From a virus, in the IMG/VR virus record IMGVR_UViG_3300023049_000356, positions 1-34,339 of that record: a stretch of DNA of 34,339 nt; one strand, given 5' to 3'. The notes beneath the pieces are model-generated. The model searched no databases and was not told the DNA's origin. It worked only from the letters and a program-made list of their open reading frames with translations. Below, in pieces: positions 1 to 7,296 of this stretch. Numbering within the stretch: position 1 is the first letter of the stretch; the number at the start of each line of letters is the position of its first letter. The position numbers and the translations under genes were made by a program.

Positions 1-117
1 AATTTTTTCTAACCCATCCACTAGTATACGCTTTCGACCATCATCGGTATATGTATCAGGACCAAAATTAGTATTTTCGAATGCTAATTCTATTTCATTA
101 TCTGTCGGCAAATTCAT
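1..117 (-). CDS. Partial small phage protein (C-terminus off the left edge)
   Basis: The minus strand reads open from an ATG at 117-115 to the window edge, giving 39 residues starting MNLPTDNEIELAFENTNFG. Its start codon overlaps the stop of the upstream YopX-like gene by one base (TAATG), the usual sign of translational coupling, so both are probably read from the same leftward transcript. Short phage proteins of unknown function often have this kind of N-terminus (an acidic helix, then F-x-x-T-N-F-G followed by a charged segment); that resemblance is from memory. No catalytic motif is visible and no function is assigned. The rest of the gene lies outside the window. Confidence 0.6.
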   Translation of the reverse strand, partial: MNLPTDNEIELAFENTNFGPDTYTDDGRKRILVDGLEKI

Positions 118-512
118 TATTTGTTATCCTCATCATTTATCACTTCAATAGTATTCATTTCCCAGTATTGCCATTGGTAACCCCGATTATCATCAAAATG
201 AACCGTGTGTGTCCTTTCAGATAAACCACCCGGCCCGAAATCCATAAGACCTCTAATAGTATCACCATCATATATTTCAACACCATTTTTATCTTTCCGA
301 CCTGTATACTGAAGATATTCGAAATGTATATCATATGTTAAATTACCAATATCGATAAACCCACCCGAACCAAAATCTATTTCAGGACCATCTTTAAATG
401 GAGAACGGGCCAACTCATCCATACTATATGAATGTTTGCTTATTTTAAATTCACTGCCATCATCCCAATCAGTAAACATTTTCAATTTAAATCTAATTTC
501 TCTAGATGCCAT
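117..512 (-). CDS. YopX-like phage protein
   Basis: The product has 131 residues. The N-terminus (MASREIRFKLKMF) and the central signature LQYTGRKDKNGVEIYDGDTI are hallmarks of the YopX family found in many phages, where members are small beta-rich proteins of unknown role. Length is normal for the family and the frame is intact. The ATG at 512 lies about 20 bases after a well-formed sigma70-type promoter (540-568) with an AGGA sequence ahead of it. The gene is followed, with a one-base overlap, by another small leftward gene. The host-type promoter suggests expression earlier in infection than the structural genes. Family assignment is confident; function is unknown. Confidence 0.85.
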   Translation of the reverse strand: MASREIRFKLKMFTDWDDGSEFKISKHSYSMDELARSPFKDGPEIDFGSGGFIDIGNLTYDIHFEYLQYTGRKDKNGVEIYDGDTIRGLMDFGPGGLSERTHTVHFDDNRGYQWQYWEMNTIEVINDEDNK

Positions 513-784
513 GTATATATCCTATAATTAATATTTCTAACAGTAACAAAGTTTAATGTATATGTCAATATGTTTTATAATATACTAATAAAAATAAACC
601 ATAGGAACCCCGTAAGCTGGTAGTAATCCTTTAACTGTATCATATAGATTTTCGTCAAATTATTACAATAACTTTAATTCCAATGTTCACTTCGCACTTG
701 ATTATATGGTTTAATAAATAACCAAATACTTATACCTAAAGGGGAAATTACCAGAGTATAACAATTGTTTCTAAAAAATAAATT
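513..784. other. 272-bp stretch without an intact gene
   Basis: Besides the promoter at 540-568, the minus strand holds a short open stretch (659-585) that translates to FDENLYDTVKGLLPAYGVPM followed by five residues and a TAG stop. It reads like the C-terminal end of a real protein, but two in-frame TAA codons lie directly upstream and it has no start. An 8-bp inverted repeat (769-776 with 783-790) overlaps the stop of the neighbouring small ORF but lacks a following T-run. I see no RNA gene. The stretch could be decayed gene remnants. Confidence 0.4.
540..568 (-). promoter_or_regulatory. Sigma70-type promoter with extended -10 for the YopX-like gene
   Basis: On the minus strand a perfect -35 box TTGACA (568-563) is followed after 17 bp by TACTGT (545-540), preceded by TGT, which makes an extended -10 (TGnTAnnnT). 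It lies just upstream of the ATG at 512. It is unlike the TATAAATA late motif before the structural genes, so it probably serves host-polymerase (early) transcription. The -10 hexamer itself is only a partial match. Confidence 0.6.
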
Positions 785-929
785 TTAGAAATGGGAGTTA
801 CCAAACCCAAATGATTTAACATTACCAGCCTTAAAAGGAACTCTATATATCTCCTGACCATGATCCATAAGATGAACATCACCAATGGTGGCCGAATAGG
901 TGCGGGGTTGTTACAGATAAATCTGCCAT
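785..929 (-). pseudogene. Small gene (about 47 residues) with an apparent single-base frameshift
   Basis: An ATG at 929 has a good ribosome-binding site (GGGGAAGG, with AAGG 8 bases before ATG) but its frame stops after 16 codons at 881-879. Dropping one C from the CCCC run (904-907) joins MADLSVTT to a second frame that runs RTYSATIGDVHL...FGNSHF and stops with TAA at 787-785, giving about 47 residues of plausible protein sequence. Either the gene is broken, the base run is a sequence error, or a +1 ribosomal frameshift is used. Without a shift only an internal ATG at 868 (27 residues) could start the second part. I do not recognise the family. Confidence 0.4.
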
Positions 930-996
930 GTTTCACACCTTCCCCTAAAAATCATTGAACCAGTTTTGTTTTTATTGTGGCATCAAAACACTCTTA

Positions 997-1019
997 AAAA
1001 TTCCACATTTAAAATGTAG
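997..1019 (-). terminator. Possible weak terminator after the RuvC-like gene
   Basis: On the minus strand a 7-bp stem (CTACATT / AATGTGG, one G-U pair) with a three-base loop at 1019-1003 is followed by AATTTTT. It overlaps the stop codon of the RuvC-like gene. The stem is short and AT-rich, so termination would be inefficient at best. Confidence 0.3.
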
Positions 1020-1755
1020 TTGTTAACTTCTCTATTGCATCATTAACATCATCATGCTCTTGTAACAACTTTTCTAGTATATGATACATGACCATACTAT
1101 CATTAATATCCTCAATAGGTTTAGGTATTGATTTACTTTCTAATATTTCATCCTCATGTATTCTCAGGAAGTTAACCCAATCCGTTTGAAGATCATTATT
1201 TTCAGTTAATGATTTGTAAATATCATGTTTAGTAAAACTACCACCCATCACACCCTCATTATTCCTATACTCAATCTTAGGCTTACGTTTACCAACATCT
1301 ACTGCTGGGTAAGTTAATCTTGCTGCCATCTTTTTTACAGATGATGGTGGCATAATAATAAATGTAATTTTGTGATCACATAGCATATTTCTGATTATTG
1401 TTCCTAATGCTACTAAGTCAATAATTGGACCAGAAGCTGAGGAATATGAATACCCCTCTATCAGAGCGATGGAATTATACGGATTTGTTATTTGTTTGTC
1501 AAGGAGTTCTGCTATATTATTAGCATAGGTTCGACAGAAATCTATTTTAGCTACTTCTAGATCAGAATATAAATCAATTTGATCGTATGCTTTATAGATG
1601 GTATGCAGTTCAATATGTTTTTGAGTTATATCAAACCATTTTTTTATTCTATTAGTCTTAGTCCATATTAAGTCGGATACTGCAAACGAGTGAGGATTTC
1701 CATTTATGACAATTGCGGTTGAACGTATTGAAGGGTCTATAGTTATTATATCCAT
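1009..1755 (-). CDS. RuvC-like Holliday junction endonuclease (RNase H fold)
   Basis: The product has 248 residues. It opens with a beta strand ending in the first catalytic acidic residue (MDIITIDPSIRSTA, D7). A second acid follows a hydrophobic strand (IALIEGYSYSS, E100), and the helix near the C-terminus carries DINDSMVMYH (D216/D219). This D...E...D order is that of the RuvC/RNase H superfamily. Between them lies PPSSVKKMAA, a position where RuvC-like proteins have basic DNA-contacting residues. In phages such enzymes resolve branched DNA before packaging or in recombination. It has its own sigma70-type promoter (1777-1806) directly after the gp51-like frame, with AGG 5 bases before ATG, suggesting expression separate from the late baseplate genes. 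A related structure-specific nuclease role is possible. Confidence 0.7.
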   Translation of the reverse strand: MDIITIDPSIRSTAIVINGNPHSFAVSDLIWTKTNRIKKWFDITQKHIELHTIYKAYDQIDLYSDLEVAKIDFCRTYANNIAELLDKQITNPYNSIALIEGYSYSSASGPIIDLVALGTIIRNMLCDHKITFIIMPPSSVKKMAARLTYPAVDVGKRKPKIEYRNNEGVMGGSFTKHDIYKSLTENNDLQTDWVNFLRIHEDEILESKSIPKPIEDINDSMVMYHILEKLLQEHDDVNDAIEKLTTTF

Positions 1756-1776
1756 AAACCTATATAGTGTTAACTT

Positions 1777-1806
1777 ATTATAGCGATCATATAATAAAAA
1801 TGTAAA
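1777..1806 (-). promoter_or_regulatory. Sigma70-type promoter for the RuvC-like gene
   Basis: The minus strand shows TTTACA (1806-1801), an 18-bp spacer, and a perfect TATAAT (1782-1777), 22 bases ahead of the ATG at 1755. The -35 box begins right beside the stop codon of the gp51-like frame (ends at 1807). So the promoter fits the 51-bp gap between a late gene and a probable early gene. Confidence 0.6.
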
Positions 1807-2040
1807 TTATATTCTAAACATCGCACTTCTAATTTTCATTTCACGTTCTTCATTTTCTTCAATAAATTCAACAGCAATTTGCTTTTCAAATGGTGTTAAT
1901 TCAAATGATTCAGTATATCCTATACCTTTATGGTAATGGGATATTATAACACAATCCTTAACCAGTTGTCTAATCTGACCCTCAAAACTCTTTAACAGTT
2001 TATTAAGCTCTGTTATTCCACCGATTCTGAGGGTGTCATA
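1807..2040 (-). CDS. gp51-like baseplate hub assembly protein, probably made by frameshift from gp26
   Basis: In the -1 frame relative to gp26 the minus strand is open from 2085 to a TAA at 1809-1807. The sequence looks authentic: ELNKLLKSFEGQIRQLVKDC is followed by VIISHYHKGIGYTESFELTP and an acidic C-terminal helix ending SAMFRI. Small proteins with this pattern (I-S-x-Y, Y-x-E-x-F-x-L-T-P-x-E) lie after gp26 in T4-like marine phages and are named gp51 there; this is a remembered resemblance. No ATG, GTG or TTG exists anywhere in the open frame. The overlap with gp26 contains six T in a row (2045-2040), where a P-site TTT could slip back one base. A gp26-gp51 fusion made by -1 frameshifting is therefore likely; a non-standard start or a base error are alternatives. 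The start given is the first codon after the slip. Confidence 0.6.
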   Translation of the reverse strand, partial: YDTLRIGGITELNKLLKSFEGQIRQLVKDCVIISHYHKGIGYTESFELTPFEKQIAVEFIEENEEREMKIRSAMFRI

Positions 2041-2972
2041 AAAAACGTAATTGGGTTTAATAACGTTGAAATATTTCGTTCGTGGTTACACTTTGTATTA
2101 AGACATTTTACAGTGTAATCAAAGTTAGTACCCCATTCAACAGAATCACCTAATTGTTCATTTAACTCTTTTTTAAGTTTCACAGGAAGACCTCTGGCCC
2201 ATAGTGTGAGTTTTTCACGATTTGTTTCATCATCAACTGAAACAATTGCACTTGCTAATAGAAATGAAACATAATCAGTCATATCATCTAAGTTTAATGT
2301 TTTTTCATCATTTTGAAATTGATATGATGCTACTGAACTATCCAATTTAAGTGGAGTCAATTGTACCCTTTGGCCATTACTTAATGTACCTGAATATTTT
2401 GCAAATTCATCATCATCTACATTGACAGTATTGTTCTGTATAATACCTTCAAGGTTGATATCATATGAATGTTCCTGTGATTGTTTATTTCTTAATGTTT
2501 TAAGTCGGGTTTTTACATCAGAACTTGTCATTGCAGCTTCATATGATATATTTTGTTTTTTGGCCTTATCTCTTACCTCTTCCAAAAATTCAGTAACAGC
2601 CAAATCATTTTTTCGTTTTTGTTTTTCTTCACATACTGGACATCTGGTGTTTACTTGATATGTTCCACCATATGAAACTACACGTAAACATGCAAGGAGA
2701 AAGTCCACATCCCTTCCCAATAATCGTAATGGCTTATTAACTTCAGGTATACAACGTTTAAATACTCGATCTATTGCCTCACCAGTGAATAGAAATTCCG
2801 GTGATCTTAATGATATTTCATCAATTGTAGTCATTGGGAAGATTTCCAACTCACCATTAACCACATTTTCGTCAATCTCACCATCCATATAGAACAGACC
2901 CCTTGATGGGATTCTGAATCGTCTTCCCGGAATTCGGATTTTATCCATTATTGAACTTTCATTATTAGTCAT
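2013..2972 (-). CDS. 26: Baseplate hub subunit gp26 (T4-like)
   Basis: The product has 319 residues, longer than T4 gp26 (208). The N-terminus (PGRRFRIPSRGLFY followed by an acidic stretch and ELEIFPMTTIDE) is typical of the T4 baseplate gp26 family. A cysteine pair at C111/C114 (CPVC) and a second pair at C290/C295 (CLNTKC) could together bind one zinc ion, bringing the two ends of the protein together. The ATG at 2972 is preceded by GAGGT and by an exact late promoter (3014-3007). The 3' end overlaps the gp51-like frame. Location on the strand opposite to the rest of the baseplate genes also occurs in T4. In T4, gp26 acts in assembly of the central hub. Confidence 0.75.
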   Translation of the reverse strand: MTNNESSIMDKIRIPGRRFRIPSRGLFYMDGEIDENVVNGELEIFPMTTIDEISLRSPEFLFTGEAIDRVFKRCIPEVNKPLRLLGRDVDFLLACLRVVSYGGTYQVNTRCPVCEEKQKRKNDLAVTEFLEEVRDKAKKQNISYEAAMTSSDVKTRLKTLRNKQSQEHSYDINLEGIIQNNTVNVDDDEFAKYSGTLSNGQRVQLTPLKLDSSVASYQFQNDEKTLNLDDMTDYVSFLLASAIVSVDDETNREKLTLWARGLPVKLKKELNEQLGDSVEWGTNFDYTVKCLNTKCNHERNISTLLNPITFFMTPSESVE

Positions 2973-3006
2973 ATCTTTATTTACCTCAATATTGATTGAT
3001 ACACCT

Positions 3007-3014
3007 TATTTATA
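3007..3014 (-). promoter_or_regulatory. T4-type late promoter for gp26
   Basis: Exact TATAAATA on the minus strand, 35 bp before the gp26 ATG. T4 late promoters consist of this octamer at -10, read by a phage sigma factor (gp55) with the sliding clamp. It forms a divergent pair with 3054-3061. Confidence 0.75.
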
Positions 3015-3053
3015 TCTGTGTATTAGTAGTGAAAAACGTAGTGTGGTTAGAAA

Positions 3054-3061
3054 TATAAATA
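3054..3061 (+). promoter_or_regulatory. T4-type late promoter for the tape-measure-like gene
   Basis: Exact TATAAATA 27 bp before the ATG at 3088. Together with 3007-3014 it drives divergent late transcription from a region of about 115 bp. Confidence 0.75.
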
Positions 3062-3087
3062 TAAGGATAAACCTTGGAAAATTATAG

Positions 3088-5595
3088 ATGCCTGAAGATA
3101 ATAACATGTTATTAAAGAAAATTGCTGATAGTACGGCAAGAACTGCCGATGCTTTGGCAAAGGGTAGAACTAAGGCTAAACCTGTATTTTCAGATGATGA
3201 TGAAGGTGGTAAAAAATCATCTGATCCACTATCAAAGGATATATTGTCAACTATAAAATCATTCAGACAGTTTAGAAAAGTTGCAGATGAAAACATCAAG
3301 TCACAAAAAGCCGCAATTGATAATCTTAAAGAAAGTAAAAAAGTACGCGAAAATCTTGATAAATTATCAGATGCATTTAAAGATGGCTCTGAACGTGGTG
3401 AAGAATTATCTAAGGTATATGATAAGAATAAGGCAGCATTTGACTCTCTGAATAGTACCCTTAAAGTTCACGGTATTAAATCTAATGAGTTAAATAAGGC
3501 ACTTTCTATGGCTGGTGGTGACATTGGAAAATTTAATGAAAAAATTGAAGGTATAGTTGGAACATTAGAATCAAACAGAAGTGGTCTAAAGAATGAATTA
3601 GATTCACTGCAAGATAGTTTCAGAACTGCTGCTAAAAGTCAAGTAGATGGTGCAAAGGCATCAATGTCAGGTATGGCTACAGGTTTAGGTACAGTACTTA
3701 AATCATTTAGTGATATTGGCCTTAGTACTATGGCCACTGGTTTTGATATTGGTTCTAACATGGAAGAATTCTCAAGTGATATGGGAAGTCTTATTAAGAA
3801 CTCAACATTAATGGGTGCATCACCACAAGAAGTTCAACAATTCGCAGCAAGAAATAGATCACTTCTTACAATGGCTGCGGGTGAAGCATTCACAATGGCA
3901 GGTGATGCTGCGGAGACTGCTAGAATATATGGTGATATGGTAAATAAAACTTTTGGAGTATCAGGCCAAGCACAATTAGATATGATTAGTAAAGGTATGG
4001 AAACATTATCCAATTTAGGTCAAGCAGTCACACCTGAAACATTTAATGCCTTTAATAATTCTATTAATCGAATGGCGAAAACATCAAACATGACCGCCGA
4101 TGAAATATATACACAGGTAAATGAATTATCAAAATTAGATGGTGTTAGGGGATTAGCTTTAAGTCTGGGACAATCTGCTAATACTGCTACATTTCTAACT
4201 GAATCATTCCTAAATCTACAGAAACAGACTGGATTAAATGCTGATGAATTTATGGAATATAGGAAAAAATTAGCACAAGAGCGAAATAGAACTGGTTCTG
4301 ATCGAGTTGTACAGGGTGCTATGACCGCACAATTAGCACAAAGTGTTGGTGGATTTAGTTCTGAAAATATTGGATTACTTGAACGCGGAATGGCATATCC
4401 AGAGTCATTAAAGGACGATCAACTTGCATTATTCGAAGAATTGAGGGTCCAATTAGGTAAATCTTTAGCTGAACAGCGACAGGAAGCACTTGAAAATGGA
4501 CTAACAGGAAGAGTTCAAGAATTAGATATTTTATCAAAACGTTCAAATGTTGAAGAGAGAGTAAGTTTACTTTCACGTGAGGCTTCGGGTGAAACAAAAG
4601 CAATACAGGATGCACAGGATGTGCGGGTAAAAGTAGCTGATGATGGTGCAGGTCCACTATTGGAAACTAATGCAGCATTGCGTGAATTTATTAATGGTTT
4701 TACAAACTCACCATTTGGTAAAGCCGCAGCATTTAGTGGTTTAATGACAGGTGCGGTAACGGCTGGTGTTGTTGCTGGTAATGTATTAACTGGTGGTGGT
4801 GGTGGATTAGCTAAGAGACTTCTAGGCGGGGGGTTGCTAAGGGGTGGACTTATAGCTGGCGTTGCAGTAGGTGCTTTTAAGGGTATACATGCTGTACAGG
4901 GTGCTATGACCACACAATTAGCAAAAAGTTTGGAAACTAATGCCGCATTGCGTAAATTTATTAATGGTTTTACAAACTCACCATTTGGTAAAGCCGCAGC
5001 ATTTAGTGGTTTAATGACAGGTGCGGTAAGGGCTGGTGTTACTGGTGGTGTTGCAGTAGGTGCTTTTAAGGGTATAAATAAGGTTTTACAGATGGACGAA
5101 AATGCACCAGCAATGGAGAAATTCTTAACTGGATTTGGCGAAATTGGTGATACATTAACATTTGGATATGCTAGTAAGGCTGGTGAATGGATTAGTGATG
5201 GATTAAGTAAAGATATAAATCAGGTCACGGGAAATCAGGATACTGAAAAGGTTAAATATAAGACAACTGATGTTAGTTTAGCACAACAATTAGCAAACAA
5301 ACGATCAAATGAATCTCAAATGCAACAGAAGTTACTTGCGGATGCAAATAAATTAGAAGAAAAGTTAAAACAGGAATCTGTTGATAATAATGAAACAAAT
5401 ATGGAGTTGGCCAAAGAGCAGAATTCAACGTTGGTAGCAGAGATACAACATGGTAATAATATTGCCAGTAAACAAGTCGGACTGATAGATAAGATCGTAT
5501 CTGACCAACCAAGAATATCTGTACTGACTGGTGGTTCTATGCCAACTAGAAGTTCAAAAGCTGTACGATTATCAAGTAAAAATAGGCGAGCTTAA
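3088..5595 (+). CDS. Probable tail tape-measure protein (gp29-like role)
   Basis: The product has 835 residues. About the first 175 are rich in Lys, Glu, Asp and Ser with helical, coiled-coil-like periodicity. The middle is helical and Ala/Met-rich. Residues about 525-665 are Gly/Ala-rich and hydrophobic (SGLMTGAVTAGVVAG, GGGGGLAKRLLGGG), as in tape-measure proteins that end up in the membrane. The C-terminus is again charged. The gene comes immediately before the gp5-like spike (3 bases apart), which fits a tail-interior role. DNA coding for residues 408-601 has a shortened second copy for residues 603-664, so the length has changed by internal duplication. No sequence motif proves the function; another tail-tube or hub-associated protein is possible. 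Confidence 0.55.
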   Translation: MPEDNNMLLKKIADSTARTADALAKGRTKAKPVFSDDDEGGKKSSDPLSKDILSTIKSFRQFRKVADENIKSQKAAIDNLKESKKVRENLDKLSDAFKDGSERGEELSKVYDKNKAAFDSLNSTLKVHGIKSNELNKALSMAGGDIGKFNEKIEGIVGTLESNRSGLKNELDSLQDSFRTAAKSQVDGAKASMSGMATGLGTVLKSFSDIGLSTMATGFDIGSNMEEFSSDMGSLIKNSTLMGASPQEVQQFAARNRSLLTMAAGEAFTMAGDAAETARIYGDMVNKTFGVSGQAQLDMISKGMETLSNLGQAVTPETFNAFNNSINRMAKTSNMTADEIYTQVNELSKLDGVRGLALSLGQSANTATFLTESFLNLQKQTGLNADEFMEYRKKLAQERNRTGSDRVVQGAMTAQLAQSVGGFSSENIGLLERGMAYPESLKDDQLALFEELRVQLGKSLAEQRQEALENGLTGRVQELDILSKRSNVEERVSLLSREASGETKAIQDAQDVRVKVADDGAGPLLETNAALREFINGFTNSPFGKAAAFSGLMTGAVTAGVVAGNVLTGGGGGLAKRLLGGGLLRGGLIAGVAVGAFKGIHAVQGAMTTQLAKSLETNAALRKFINGFTNSPFGKAAAFSGLMTGAVRAGVTGGVAVGAFKGINKVLQMDENAPAMEKFLTGFGEIGDTLTFGYASKAGEWISDGLSKDINQVTGNQDTEKVKYKTTDVSLAQQLANKRSNESQMQQKLLADANKLEEKLKQESVDNNETNMELAKEQNSTLVAEIQHGNNIASKQVGLIDKIVSDQPRISVLTGGSMPTRSSKAVRLSSKNRRA
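4309..5077 (+). repeat. Condensed internal tandem duplication in the tape-measure-like gene
   Basis: Three blocks recur in the same order. 4309-4345 matches 4894-4929, 4660-4770 matches 4930-5040 (111 bp with about 3 differences), and 4861-4887 matches 5050-5076. The second set therefore looks like a copy of 4309-4888 (580 bp) that has lost its interior and shrunk to about 184 bp, placed 5 bp after the original. Reading frame is kept throughout. Confidence 0.85.
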
Positions 5596-5598
5596 TCA

Positions 5599-7257
5599 AT
5601 GGATGAAATAATACAGGGTCTATTAGATGATTTTATTTCTAATAGTTCAGAGAATGGAGATTTGGGTCCACTAACAGATGGACTGTCTGTAGGATTTGTC
5701 ATAGATGTTGATGATCCATTACAACAAGGTAGGGTTAAGGTATTTTGTCCTGCATATAATGATGACCCTAAAAAGATACAACATCTACCTTGGTGTGTAT
5801 ATGTGGCACCATATGGTGGTGTTATAAGCCAAACATCATATGCCCGAGGTAGTGATGAAAATAATAATACGAGTGACGGTCCAATACATTATGGATTCTG
5901 GGGTATACCTGAATCTGGTGCACATGTTTTAGTAGCATGTATTAATGGTGACATCAGAAGGCGTGTATGGTTGGGCTGTATGCCAAGTCACCAAGAAACC
6001 CATACAATCGGTAATGGTAGATTTAAACATGCTGATGGGGCTGTTGATGGACCTCTAACCTCAACTGGAAACCCAATTGAGCCAATTTATACTAATTTAA
6101 AATCTGCATTTAATGGTGATACATCATCAAGTGAATGGAAAACCCGTGGTGCAGAATATCAAATAGCAAGTGTAACATCACCACCATCACCTGAAAAGAG
6201 TGTTTATGTCGATGATGACCTAGATACAATTAAGGCTAATGAGGAAGATGAATGGGTTAAGGCTATTCTTGGTGAACATGGATATGATTGGACAGGATAT
6301 AAGAATTTAGGTGCATTTTTGGCATCCAGAGTTTATAACTGGTCAACACCCGGCTTCCATTCTATCACAATGGATGATAGACCCTTCAATTCAAGAATTA
6401 AAATTAGAACTTCTGGTGGTAGCCAAATAATATTAGATGATACTAATGAGCGAATGTATCTTTCAACAGGTGAAGGTGAAAGTTATTTGGAACTCGATAA
6501 TAAAGGTAATATTGATATGTATTCAGGTAATAGATTATCAGTACATGCTGAAAAAGATTTAAATTTTTCGGCTGGTGAATCAATACGATTTAAATCTGGT
6601 GGCTTTATATCAATGTATGCTGGTAATCAAACCGGCCAATCACCACTATCAGCACCATTGGCAGTCGGTGAAATACGAATACACTCTTCAAATGATTTGA
6701 ATTTAAAAGTTGATGGTAAGATGCAAAGCAATATTGATGGTGATTTCTTATCAACAATAGATGGTACTAGCAACATCACATTTGGTAGTGATATTAATAT
6801 AGGTGTTGAGGGTTCTTTTGGACTATCTACACTATCCGATATTAATTTATCGGGAAATGATGTCACATTTACTATTTCGGGAAAGGGAACAACAATAGAT
6901 ACACTAACTTCATTTTTAGATGGATTTGTTGACACTTATAATAATCATGGACATGTTGGTGCTGGTGTTAACTTAAATTTAGAAACACCCATTGAGCTTC
7001 CATCACCAGTAGCAATAACGGTAATTGATGACGATACTCAACTTGCACCTTGGACCAATAGGGTACCACAGCATGAACCTTGGCCTAGAGTCCTAATGCA
7101 GGATTCTGATGACACGGTGAATAGTGAAAATGATGGATATGTAAATAATATTGATTGGGTGGAGCAATATGATAATGTAGGTGAAAGTGGTAGGAAAAAT
7201 ATAGGTAAGGTTGAAGGTGATGTCACTATATCTCGTGGTAAATTCTGGAGAAGGTAA
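5599..7257 (+). CDS. 5: Baseplate central spike protein, gp5-like (OB fold plus beta-helix, no lysozyme domain seen)
   Basis: The product has 552 residues. Residues 30-128 form the OB-fold hub domain of gp5/VgrG proteins (GFVIDVDDPLQQGRVKVFCP, LPWCVYVAP, FWGIPESGAHVLVACINGD). Residues about 270-430 are a regular beta-rich repeat region (SQIILDDTNERMYLST, GNIDMYSG, and so on) typical of the intertwined spike helix. DTYNNHGH (about 445-452) is the common end of such helices. The tail VPQHEPWPR (about 490) resembles gp5 proteins of marine T4-like phages. Between OB fold and helix I see no T4-lysozyme-like sequence, although T4 gp5 has one there. The gene starts 3 bases after the upstream stop, so it is read from the same late transcript. 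Confidence 0.8.
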   Translation: MDEIIQGLLDDFISNSSENGDLGPLTDGLSVGFVIDVDDPLQQGRVKVFCPAYNDDPKKIQHLPWCVYVAPYGGVISQTSYARGSDENNNTSDGPIHYGFWGIPESGAHVLVACINGDIRRRVWLGCMPSHQETHTIGNGRFKHADGAVDGPLTSTGNPIEPIYTNLKSAFNGDTSSSEWKTRGAEYQIASVTSPPSPEKSVYVDDDLDTIKANEEDEWVKAILGEHGYDWTGYKNLGAFLASRVYNWSTPGFHSITMDDRPFNSRIKIRTSGGSQIILDDTNERMYLSTGEGESYLELDNKGNIDMYSGNRLSVHAEKDLNFSAGESIRFKSGGFISMYAGNQTGQSPLSAPLAVGEIRIHSSNDLNLKVDGKMQSNIDGDFLSTIDGTSNITFGSDINIGVEGSFGLSTLSDINLSGNDVTFTISGKGTTIDTLTSFLDGFVDTYNNHGHVGAGVNLNLETPIELPSPVAITVIDDDTQLAPWTNRVPQHEPWPRVLMQDSDDTVNSENDGYVNNIDWVEQYDNVGESGRKNIGKVEGDVTISRGKFWRR

Positions 7258-7264
7258 CATCACC

Positions 7265-7272
7265 TATAAATA
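7265..7272 (+). promoter_or_regulatory. T4-type late promoter
   Basis: Exact TATAAATA 25 bp before the ATG at 7297, followed by a strong AGGAG ribosome-binding site 8 bases before that ATG. It probably also serves gp25 and gp6, which follow without promoters of their own. Confidence 0.75.
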
Positions 7273-7296
7273 ATTATAGATATTAGGAGAATAATT

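Noticed and set aside
601-700. Possible tRNA or small structured RNA in the gene-poor stretch
   Set aside because: No cloverleaf arms, anticodon loop or TTCGA-type T-loop could be fitted.
769-790. 8-bp inverted repeat as a terminator
   Set aside because: AT-only-rich stem with no following T-run on either strand.
748-936. 62-codon minus-strand frame (GTG start) with hydrophobic translation
   Set aside because: It overlaps two frames that read as a more protein-like small gene split at a C run. Its composition is atypical and it lacks a clear family.
2422-2658. Plus-strand 78-codon frame inside gp26
   Set aside because: Cys/Phe-rich shadow of the gp26 reading frame with no ribosome-binding site.
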